DNA of 7,329 bases, taken from positions 1 to 7,329 of the forward strand of contig JAJYFP010000033.1 in assembly GCA_021790855.1 (NCBI GenBank), given 5' to 3'. This document shows, piece by piece, positions 1 to 5,416 of this stretch. A model generated the notes under the pieces. It made no database searches. It was given only the letters and a program-made list of their open reading frames with translations, and was not told the origin of the DNA. The translations under genes were made by a program, and so were the position numbers. Numbering within the stretch: position 1 is the stretch's first letter; every line of letters starts with the position of its first letter. This stretch comes from Actinomycetes bacterium (lineage in GTDB: Bacteria; Actinomycetota; Acidimicrobiia; Acidimicrobiales; Acidimicrobiaceae).

Positions 1-1956
1 TTCAAGACCCTTGCGATTACCGTCAACAATTCTTTTGTGGAGGCGTTCTTCAATTGGAAGGGACTCTAGAGTAACCGCATCTACCGCCGTGTTTTGGCTT
101 GGATCGTTAAAGATTTCTATCAACTTCTGTAATGGGTCGTAGGACTCAGTGCGCCTGTCATAGATCAGATCAAGACACACATCTAGTACGTCTTTTGGAA
201 TTCTGTGTAAGGGGATGATTTTCGAAGGATGTGCAATGGCTGCATCTAGTCCTGCTTTGCGACACTCGTCCAAAAATATGGAGTTCAGCGCCTCTCTTGC
301 TCTAGGATTCAATCCGAAAGATATGTTTGAGAGACCTATGATAGTAAAAGAATCTGGATACCTCTCTTTGATTAGTCGTATTCCTTCGATGGTTTCAATG
401 CCGTCTTTTCGAGACTCCTCCATGCCGGTTGATATCGGCAGGACAAGTGGATCGAAGATCAAGTCCGCGTACTTTAAACCGTACCGAGTAGTTGCGAGCT
501 CGGCAATTGCGGTCGCAGCATCGACCTTCCATTGTGCAGTTCGTGCTTGCCCATTTTCATCTATGCACGTACAGACGACTGCTGCTCCGTACTGTTGAGC
601 CAGATTCAAAAACTTGTCTAAACGGGTGCCAGCTTCACTGCCCTCCTCTAAGTTGACGGAGTTGATAGCGGCTCGTCCTCCGAGATACTTTAGGGCTGTT
701 TCAACTACATCGGCCTCGGTGGAGTCGATCATTATAGGGAGCGTCGACTGTGTGGCTAGTCTTTTAGCTAAGATTCCCATTATCTCTACACCATTTGAGC
801 CCGTATAATCAACACAGAGATCAATTACGTGTGCCCCATCTTTTACCTGTTCTTGGGCCATATCGACACAGGTATCCCAATCTTCGTTCAACATTGCTTC
901 GCGAAATCTCTTAGATCCGTTTGCATTGGTTCTTTCGCCAACCGCAAGGTATGCGAGATCTTGGTGCAGTGGTACTGCACTGTATAAAGATGCAAGTGCT
1001 GGTTCTTTGTTTACTGAGCGTATCTTCGGCTCTAAATTGTCGATCGCTTCGATAACAGCTTTTAGGTGTTCAGGAGTGGTACCACAACATCCACCTACAA
1101 CCGATATGCCATACTCTGTTATGTAACGTTTGTGATAGTCAGCCAACTCTTTGGGCGTTAGATCGTAATGCATCTTCCCGTCCACAATTGAGGGGAGTCC
1201 AGCGTTTGGCAAGCAGGATATCGGTATCTCGGATGATGCGGAAAGATAACGGAGGTGCTCGGCCATTTCCTTAGGTCCAGTGGCGCAGTTTATGCCAATT
1301 ACATCTGGGTGCATAGCTTCAAGTGCTGTATAAGCAGCCGATATCTCTGTTCCTGGTAACATGCGCCCCGTAAGTTCCATAGTTACCTGGACTTGAATGG
1401 GGAGGACTCTGCCAGATCGAGCCATGACTCTTCTAGCAGCTGTAATTCCAGCCTTCGCAGTGAGGAGGTCGAACATGGTCTCGAAGAGGAAGAGGTCTAC
1501 ACCGCCGTCGATGAGCCCCTGACACTGTTCTTCATAGGCCGTGACAAGTTGATCAAATGTAATTTGGCCAAGAGACGGTAGTTTCGTACCGGGACCAATA
1601 CTTCCAGCAACAAACCGAGGTTTGTCAGGAGTACTGTAGCTCTTTGCCATGTCTACTGCGAGCTCTGCAGCCTTCTTATTAATTTCGTACGTTTGAGCCT
1701 GTATTCCGTACTCGGCGAGCACTACTGAGAAAGCTCCGAACGTATTAGTCTCAATCACATCGCAGCCTACGGCTAAGAAAGATTCGTGTATCTTGGCCAC
1801 CGACTCAGGAGAGTGAAGGATGAGGGCTTCGTTACAACCTTCTAAGGTTTCGCCACCGAAGTCGTCGGCGGTAAGGTCAAGTGTTTGTAAGTTTGAGCCC
1901 ATGGCACCGTCGAAAACGACAATCTTGTCATGAACGATGTCTAAATATTTGCTCAT
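1..1956 (-). CDS. metH: Cobalamin-dependent methionine synthase MetH, N-terminal part (gene continues beyond left edge)
   Basis: MetH transfers a methyl group from 5-methyltetrahydrofolate through cob(I)alamin to homocysteine, giving methionine, in the cytoplasm. The frame is open for all 652 codons from an ATG at 1956 to the window edge. Residues 1-~325 form the homocysteine/zinc domain: it opens with VFDGAMGSNLQ, and the three zinc-ligand cysteines are visible as C224 (GINCATG) and C290/C291 (GGCCGTTP), matching C247, C310 and C311 of the E. coli enzyme. Residues ~335-610 are the pterin-binding domain, with VGERTNANGSKRF from 339 and IDSTEAD around D411; DSTE rather than the proteobacterial DSSK form looks actinobacterial. 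The last ~40 residues enter the cobalamin cap region. The B12-binding and AdoMet-reactivation domains of the ~1200-aa family lie outside the window. No clear Shine-Dalgarno precedes the ATG. The gene is divergent from a corrinoid adenosyltransferase. Confidence 0.96.
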   Translation of the reverse strand, partial: MSKYLDIVHDKIVVFDGAMGSNLQTLDLTADDFGGETLEGCNEALILHSPESVAKIHESFLAVGCDVIETNTFGAFSVVLAEYGIQAQTYEINKKAAELAVDMAKSYSTPDKPRFVAGSIGPGTKLPSLGQITFDQLVTAYEEQCQGLIDGGVDLFLFETMFDLLTAKAGITAARRVMARSGRVLPIQVQVTMELTGRMLPGTEISAAYTALEAMHPDVIGINCATGPKEMAEHLRYLSASSEIPISCLPNAGLPSIVDGKMHYDLTPKELADYHKRYITEYGISVVGGCCGTTPEHLKAVIEAIDNLEPKIRSVNKEPALASLYSAVPLHQDLAYLAVGERTNANGSKRFREAMLNEDWDTCVDMAQEQVKDGAHVIDLCVDYTGSNGVEIMGILAKRLATQSTLPIMIDSTEADVVETALKYLGGRAAINSVNLEEGSEAGTRLDKFLNLAQQYGAAVVCTCIDENGQARTAQWKVDAATAIAELATTRYGLKYADLIFDPLVLPISTGMEESRKDGIETIEGIRLIKERYPDSFTIIGLSNISFGLNPRAREALNSIFLDECRKAGLDAAIAHPSKIIPLHRIPKDVLDVCLDLIYDRRTESYDPLQKLIEIFNDPSQNTAVDAVTLESLPIEERLHKRIVDGNRKGLE

Positions 1957-2011
1957 TCTTACAAGAATACGGGGAGTGTCCAACCCTTGTTACTACTAGT
2001 TTCTTTCAGAG
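1957..2011. promoter_or_regulatory. Divergent intergenic region between metH and the adenosyltransferase gene
   Basis: This 55-bp gap must hold the expression signals of two divergently transcribed genes. On the - strand a TATTCT hexamer (1964-1969) lies 7 nt before the metH ATG, where a -10 element would give a leaderless or nearly leaderless transcript; no convincing -35 is present. On the + strand no good -10 was recognised. Neither start codon has a properly spaced Shine-Dalgarno: the only purine run before the GTG at 2012 is AGAG, directly abutting it. The gap is too short to contain a cobalamin riboswitch. The promoter assignment is inference. Confidence 0.35.
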
Positions 2012-2569
2012 GTGAAGATATACACAAAAAAAGGTGATGACGGTTCAACTGGCCTTCTATTTGGCGGAAGGGTAAGTAAGAACTCGATTCAAGTTGAACT
2101 CAATGGCGTAGTTGATGAAACTCAGGCTGCTATCGGTTTAGTAAGAGCGTTCGCTCGCGACGAGGATCTTGTACGACTTTGTGTCCATCTAGAAACCGAT
2201 CTTTGGGTGTTGATGGCCGAGGTGGCTACTAAACCTGAAAATCGCGGTAAGTTGGTGGTTGGCAAAACCCTTGTTGATACTGCTATGGTTAGCTGGCTAG
2301 AGGAAGAGATAGATCGTATCTCAGCGCTTTTCGAGATGCCACGGGAGTTCGTCATTCCAGGAGGTAATCCCATCTCCGCTTATCTGGATATAGCGAGAGT
2401 TACCGCGCGGCGGGCGGAAAGAGCATCAGTGATGTTCACTCAACTGGCTTCAGACACTGAGGTGGGTAGATACTTAAATCGTGTTTCGGATCTGCTTTGG
2501 ACTATGGCAAGATGGCAAGATGGGGAAGCTCTCAAAACGAGAGATGTTTTTGAAAGGGAGAAAAATTGA
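2012..2569 (+). CDS. PduO-type corrinoid (cob(I)alamin) adenosyltransferase
   Basis: This enzyme transfers the 5'-deoxyadenosyl group of ATP to cob(I)alamin or cob(I)yrinic acid a,c-diamide, producing the coenzyme form needed by mutases such as the one encoded at the right end of the window. The 185-aa length is normal for the PduO/CobO2-type trimeric family. The N-terminal ATP-binding motif TKKGDDGSTGLL (5-16) with G19-R20 and K23 is present, as are NGVVDETQAAIG (31-42), FVIPGGN (113-119), ARVTARRAER (128-137) and YLNRVSDLLWTMAR (154-167). D35, F113 and R129 line up with the D35-R128 inter-subunit salt bridge and the corrin-facing F112 described for Lactobacillus reuteri PduO. The start is a GTG; an in-frame TAG at 1997-1999 excludes a longer protein, and the family N-terminus begins exactly here. 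The stop overlaps the next gene by 4 bp, so the two are probably translationally coupled. PduO, CobA and EutT are non-homologous isozymes; the motifs fit only PduO. Confidence 0.95.
   Translation: MKIYTKKGDDGSTGLLFGGRVSKNSIQVELNGVVDETQAAIGLVRAFARDEDLVRLCVHLETDLWVLMAEVATKPENRGKLVVGKTLVDTAMVSWLEEEIDRISALFEMPREFVIPGGNPISAYLDIARVTARRAERASVMFTQLASDTEVGRYLNRVSDLLWTMARWQDGEALKTRDVFEREKN
2554..2560 (+). promoter_or_regulatory. Shine-Dalgarno AAGGGAG setting a TTG start
   Basis: AAGGGAG ends 5 nt before the TTG at 2566 and lies inside the last codons of the adenosyltransferase gene. It supports the unusual TTG start and the TTGA start/stop overlap as the true junction. Confidence 0.75.
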
Positions 2570-4005
2570 GACTGGAGCTAGAGGTTTTGGTCAGGTCAAA
2601 AGGTTCAGACCAAAGCGATGTTGAAGACGTCGAAGCTATCAACCACGTCGCAAGGTTTACTGATGAATCTGAACAGCGACAGGGACTGAAGCTGGGTGAT
2701 GTTCAGCCGACTGTTGTAGATGGAAAGCTTGCGTACGTAGCTTACCTAGGTTCAAGAGAGGCTCTTGAACCTGATGATATAAGACGCTTTGGCGCTAACC
2801 TTGTCAAGAAGTCTGGTCGGTTTAAAAGTTCAATCGTGCTCGACCTGGAGGCACTTTCAACGTCTATAACAGATAATAGTGATATATTATCTGCCCTACT
2901 TGAGGGTTTATATTTGGGATCCTACAGTTTTGAAACCTATAGAACCCAAAGTCAAGGATCGATCGGTGGGTTGAAGTCCATAGTTCTGGCCGTGCCAGTC
3001 GGTGATGTAGAAACTTATCAAGCGTCTGCACGAAATGCAAAGATCGTGGCCGAAGGCGTCGCCCTGGCTCGAGACCTAATCAATGAGCCGCCTTCCATCA
3101 TGACGCCTCGTAAATTTACCGAGATAGCCCAAGAAGTTGCAGCGAAGTACGGGCTTGAGCTGCGTATATGGGACGAGAAGAAAATGGAAGAGGAGAAACT
3201 GGGAGGCCTTTTGGGAGTTGCAAAAGGTTCTAACGAGCCGCCGAGAATGCTGAGGCTACACTACATGCCGAAAACTCTTGATCCTATGTCCAAAAAGACG
3301 GCTCTTGTTGGTAAAGGCATCACCTTCGACTCGGGAGGTCTATCCCTGAAGTCAGGAACCGGCATGATGACCATGAAGACAGATATGTCAGGTGCAGCGG
3401 CTGTGTTGGCATCGATGGCGATCCTAGCAGCTCTGGGTTGTCGTCATGAGATCTATGGCTACATGGCTCTTACTGAAAACATGCCTTCTGGAACGGCTCA
3501 AAAGCCCGGTGACGTCTTAAAAACTCGACTCGGTAAAACCATCGAGGTGCTCAACACCGATGCCGAGGGACGTCTAGTCCTTGCGGATGCTCTAGCACTG
3601 GCAGTCGAGGATGGAGCTGAGCAAATCTTGGACATAGCTACCTTGACAGGAGCGTGTGTGGTGGCACTAGGTACGGAGATTGGCGGAATCATGGGTAACG
3701 ACAACTCTTTGGTGTCAGAGGTCAGAGAGGCGTCGCTTGAGGCAGGAGAGGAGCTTTGGCCGCTTCCCCTCCCAAAGAGGTATAAAAAGCACATTGATTC
3801 AGAGATTGCCGATATGAAAAATATTGGTCAAGCTGGTCAAGCGGGTACGTTATCAGCCGGCCTTTTGCTTAAAGAGTTTGTAGGAGACGTTCCGTGGGTC
3901 CATCTCGACATAGCCGGGCCAGCTAGGTCGGAGAACGATGAAGGGTACTTGTCAAAAGGTGGGACTGGTTTTGGAGTTAGAACCGTCTGTAGATGGTTGC
4001 TCTAA
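2566..4005 (+). CDS. pepA: Leucyl aminopeptidase, M17 family (PepA-like)
   Basis: This cytoplasmic two-metal exopeptidase releases N-terminal residues, classically leucine, from peptides. The 479-aa length matches the family. Residues ~1-150 form the variable N-terminal domain and ~155-479 the catalytic M17 domain. All expected metal and catalytic residues are visible: K250 and D255 in VGKGITFDSGG, K262, D273 in KTDMSGAA, and D332, E334 and R336 in the signature NTDAEGRL (330-337). Each sits exactly 20 residues before its E. coli PepA counterpart (K270, D275, K282, D293, D352, E354, R356). The TTG start is supported by a well-spaced AAGGGAG and overlaps the upstream stop as TTGA. Some PepA homologues also bind DNA in recombination and transcription control; nothing here shows that role. 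One oddity is a near-perfect 9-bp tandem duplication at 3826-3843 encoding GQAGQAG in a normally conserved active-site-proximal segment. The 3' end overlaps the convergent gene by 4 bp. Confidence 0.96.
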   Translation: MRLELEVLVRSKGSDQSDVEDVEAINHVARFTDESEQRQGLKLGDVQPTVVDGKLAYVAYLGSREALEPDDIRRFGANLVKKSGRFKSSIVLDLEALSTSITDNSDILSALLEGLYLGSYSFETYRTQSQGSIGGLKSIVLAVPVGDVETYQASARNAKIVAEGVALARDLINEPPSIMTPRKFTEIAQEVAAKYGLELRIWDEKKMEEEKLGGLLGVAKGSNEPPRMLRLHYMPKTLDPMSKKTALVGKGITFDSGGLSLKSGTGMMTMKTDMSGAAAVLASMAILAALGCRHEIYGYMALTENMPSGTAQKPGDVLKTRLGKTIEVLNTDAEGRLVLADALALAVEDGAEQILDIATLTGACVVALGTEIGGIMGNDNSLVSEVREASLEAGEELWPLPLPKRYKKHIDSEIADMKNIGQAGQAGTLSAGLLLKEFVGDVPWVHLDIAGPARSENDEGYLSKGGTGFGVRTVCRWLL

Positions 4006-4013
4006 GGGAGAGC
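3999..4013. repeat. Short inverted repeat over the convergent stop codons
   Basis: GCTCT (3999-4003) and AGAGC (4009-4013) form a 5-bp stem around a 5-nt loop that contains most of the overlapping stop codons of the two convergent genes. No T-tract follows on either strand, so evidence for a bidirectional terminator is weak, but this is the only hairpin noted at the junction. Confidence 0.3.
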
Positions 4014-4625
4014 GCTTGCAACTCTGGAGGCTAAGTCACCTTCAAAGTTGAGACGTTCTAGCGCAGATGGGATCTCGTCGTTTGAGACTCCCATCTGAGC
4101 CAGCGTCATGGCAATTTTTCTAGCTTGGAGTTCTTCTCGAATAAGTCTCGTGCTCAAATCTACTGGAGCGTGCCTCTCGTGGAGGGCCCGAAGAGGTTCA
4201 GGCAGTCTCTCTAGTTGCCTTTGTGACAGAGGACCAAGTGACGTTTTAAACGCTATAGAGTCAGATCCTGTGGGTCTTGCAACGGAGAAGTATATGCAAC
4301 GGCGAATCGTCTTTTCTATCAGAGAGTCACGAGCCTTCCCGAACTTTAGACCTAACATTGCGCCGAGAAGTTCGCTATCAATGGCGACCGAGTCGTTGTT
4401 ACTTATAAGGAAAGTTGCGACTCGACGTAAAAGCCAAAGTACGGATGGTCCTAATGTAGGCAGCCAAAAGAGTTCTGCGTACTCGGAGTCTACTCCAAAT
4501 CCGTGGCTGTCCAAGATGGGGTCTCTCCAGTGAAGTATCCGAAGAGATGCTCCAAGTTCAAACTCCTGCGACAGGTGATTATACCTCTGTCTAATGGGTA
4601 GATGCGGTTCCTTTGTAACTTCCAT
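4002..4625 (-). CDS. Conserved-looking protein of unknown function, possible winged-helix segment
   Basis: I cannot assign a function. The protein has 207 residues, no signal peptide and no convincing membrane span. Its N-terminal third carries ILHWRDPILDSHGFG (30-44) followed by AELFWLPTLGPSVLWLLRR (50-68). Residues ~80-115 (LLGAMLGLKFGKARDSLIEK then TIRRCIYFSVAR) have the spacing of a winged-helix or HTH core, and GPLSQRQLERLPEPLRALHE (131-150) is a polar helical stretch. The C-terminus (~165-207) resembles a small helical bundle. From memory, many actinobacteria have an uncharacterised protein with matching LGPS..LLRR, ALGLG and QLERLPE blocks; I have not verified this by search. The start is well supported: AGGAGG lies 5 nt before the ATG. 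The gene is divergent from the nitroreductase gene and converges on pepA with a 4-bp stop-to-stop overlap. A DNA-binding role is inference only. Confidence 0.85.
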   Translation of the reverse strand: MEVTKEPHLPIRQRYNHLSQEFELGASLRILHWRDPILDSHGFGVDSEYAELFWLPTLGPSVLWLLRRVATFLISNNDSVAIDSELLGAMLGLKFGKARDSLIEKTIRRCIYFSVARPTGSDSIAFKTSLGPLSQRQLERLPEPLRALHERHAPVDLSTRLIREELQARKIAMTLAQMGVSNDEIPSALERLNFEGDLASRVASALP

Positions 4626-4630
4626 GGTGG

Positions 4631-4636
4631 CCTCCT
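4631..4636 (-). promoter_or_regulatory. Strong Shine-Dalgarno AGGAGG for the 207-aa protein
   Basis: Read on the - strand this is a perfect AGGAGG with a 5-nt spacer to the ATG at 4625. It is the best ribosome binding site in the window and supports the reality of this otherwise unrecognised gene. Confidence 0.8.
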
Positions 4637-4713
4637 TGCCGAATCGTATTGGAGCATATTATCATGAAAATTTATGAAAAGCATTGAAAGACAAAGATAT
4701 TTAGGACTTGATC

Positions 4714-4720
4714 GGTGGAG
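4714..4720 (+). promoter_or_regulatory. Shine-Dalgarno GGTGGAG deciding the nitroreductase start
   Basis: GGTGGAG ends 7 nt before the ATG at 4728. The upstream in-frame ATG at 4674 has no such site, and the 18 residues it would add are not part of the conserved fold. This argues for 4728 as the start. Confidence 0.65.
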
Positions 4721-4727
4721 TAGTGCT

Positions 4728-5324
4728 ATGGAGTTTGAGACTTTGGTTAGTAGAAGGAAGATGGTACGCTCGTTCCTCAAGGAGGACATTTCTGACAATG
4801 ACATCGAGGAGGTGTTGAGGGTTGCTCTGCGAGGGCCGTCAGCTGGCTTCGCACAAGGTGTCGAGTTTGTCGTGGCGAGGTCTCAGACTGCCCGAGAGCA
4901 CTTTTGGTCTTGCGCTACCACAGCTAGATGGCTTGAAGACAGTAAGAGTCACTACGGACTGAGCGAAGCTAAAGCTGTACTTGTTGTATTGGTAAGCAAG
5001 GATAGATACATCAAGAGATATCAAGCTTCAGACAAAGTTTATTCGACGTGGAGATCTGAGGAGTCATGGCCGGTACCTTATTGGTACTTTGATGCTGGTG
5101 CTGCGGTGATGCTAGCGTTACTGACAGCTACCAATTTGGGACTTGGCGCCTTATTTTTTGCCATAGACCGCGGTTGGGATGACTTACGTGCCTTCTTTGG
5201 TATACCTGAAGAGTTAAGCTTCGTTGGCGCGATAGCGCTCGGCAGGCCAGCTAGGTCGGATCGGTCGGGGTCTTCTAAAACGCTGGCTCGCAGAACTTTT
5301 GAAGATAGCGTAAAGATTTTCTAG
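4728..5324 (+). CDS. Nitroreductase-family FMN oxidoreductase
   Basis: Members of this superfamily are small, usually dimeric FMN enzymes using NAD(P)H to reduce nitro compounds, quinones or other substrates; the substrate here cannot be told. The 198-aa protein starts with the characteristic MEFETLVSRRKMVRSF, where R9, R10 and R14 lie in the expected FMN-phosphate-binding segment. LRGPSAGFAQG (34-44) fits the second flavin-contacting loop. FDAGAAVMLALLTATNLGLG (121-140) is the usual central helix, and FFGIPEELSFVGAIALGRPA (156-175) is the typical C-terminal block. The RRKMVRSF form resembles an actinobacterial subgroup (recollection, not search). A longer reading from an ATG at 4674 would add 18 residues, but a Shine-Dalgarno just before 4728 and the family N-terminus favour the shorter protein. 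The gene is 92 bp upstream of the rhodanese-E1 gene on the same strand and divergent from the 207-aa protein gene. Confidence 0.9.
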   Translation: MEFETLVSRRKMVRSFLKEDISDNDIEEVLRVALRGPSAGFAQGVEFVVARSQTAREHFWSCATTARWLEDSKSHYGLSEAKAVLVVLVSKDRYIKRYQASDKVYSTWRSEESWPVPYWYFDAGAAVMLALLTATNLGLGALFFAIDRGWDDLRAFFGIPEELSFVGAIALGRPARSDRSGSSKTLARRTFEDSVKIF

Positions 5325-5339
5325 ACTGTTCTAGAGTCT
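5321..5339 (+). repeat. Overlapping small inverted repeats at the nitroreductase stop
   Basis: Two mutually exclusive 5-bp stems overlap the stop codon: CTAGA (5321-5325) with TCTAG (5330-5334), and AGACT (5323-5327) with AGTCT (5335-5339). No T-run follows, so this is at best a weak terminator. It may be chance. Confidence 0.25.
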
Positions 5340-5360
5340 CTTCCAAACTCACCAGAAGCT

Positions 5361-5416
5361 TATATTGTTGATAGAAAAGGTAATATTTAACAACGTCGTA
5401 ATTTAAAGGGGACTAA
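5361..5416 (+). promoter_or_regulatory. Candidate promoter and Shine-Dalgarno of the rhodanese-E1 gene
   Basis: In an AT-rich gap, TAATAT (5381-5386) is a good -10 match that would start transcription near 5393 and leave a short leader. No strong -35 sits at the ideal distance; TTGATA (5368-5373) is too close. TTGTT (5365-5369) and AACAA (5389-5393) form an imperfectly placed inverted repeat flanking the -10. AAAGGGGA (5405-5412) is a clear Shine-Dalgarno 4 nt before the GTG start at 5417 and supports that start. The promoter itself is tentative. Confidence 0.4.

Larger units (their letters stand above)
4626..4727. promoter_or_regulatory. Divergent promoter region between the 207-aa protein gene and the nitroreductase gene
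   Basis: This AT-rich 102-bp gap serves two divergent genes. On the + strand TTGCCG (4636-4641) and TATTAT (4657-4662), 15 bp apart, form a plausible though tightly spaced promoter for the nitroreductase. On the - strand TAATAT (complement of 4656-4661) could be a -10 for the 207-aa protein, so the two -10 elements would overlap. Immediately downstream on the + strand are two exact ATGAAAA copies (4664-4670, 4674-4680) and a related ATTGAAA (4683-4689), spaced about one helical turn apart, which could be a binding site. Promoter strength and regulation are inference. Confidence 0.4.

Noticed and set aside
215..1581. Several + strand open frames of 62-127 codons within the metH region
   Set aside because: They are shadows of the continuous 652-codon metH frame on the - strand, which carries all expected motifs.
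1957..2011. Cobalamin riboswitch controlling metH or the adenosyltransferase
   Set aside because: The gap is only 55 bp, far shorter than a cobalamin riboswitch, and no B12-box-like sequence is visible there or in the other gaps.
4108..4533. 141-codon + strand open frame opposite the 207-aa protein gene
   Set aside because: It is antisense to a better supported gene with a strong Shine-Dalgarno and has no recognisable domain; its composition looks like a reverse-strand shadow.
4674..4727. Upstream extension of the nitroreductase to an ATG at 4674
   Set aside because: The added 18 residues are not part of the family fold, and a well-spaced GGTGGAG precedes the ATG at 4728. A leaderless start at 4674 is not fully excluded because a candidate -10 lies just upstream.
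4490..4804. 104-codon - strand open frame overlapping the start of the 207-aa protein gene and of the nitroreductase
   Set aside because: It is out of frame with the real - strand gene, antisense to the nitroreductase start, and has no family resemblance.
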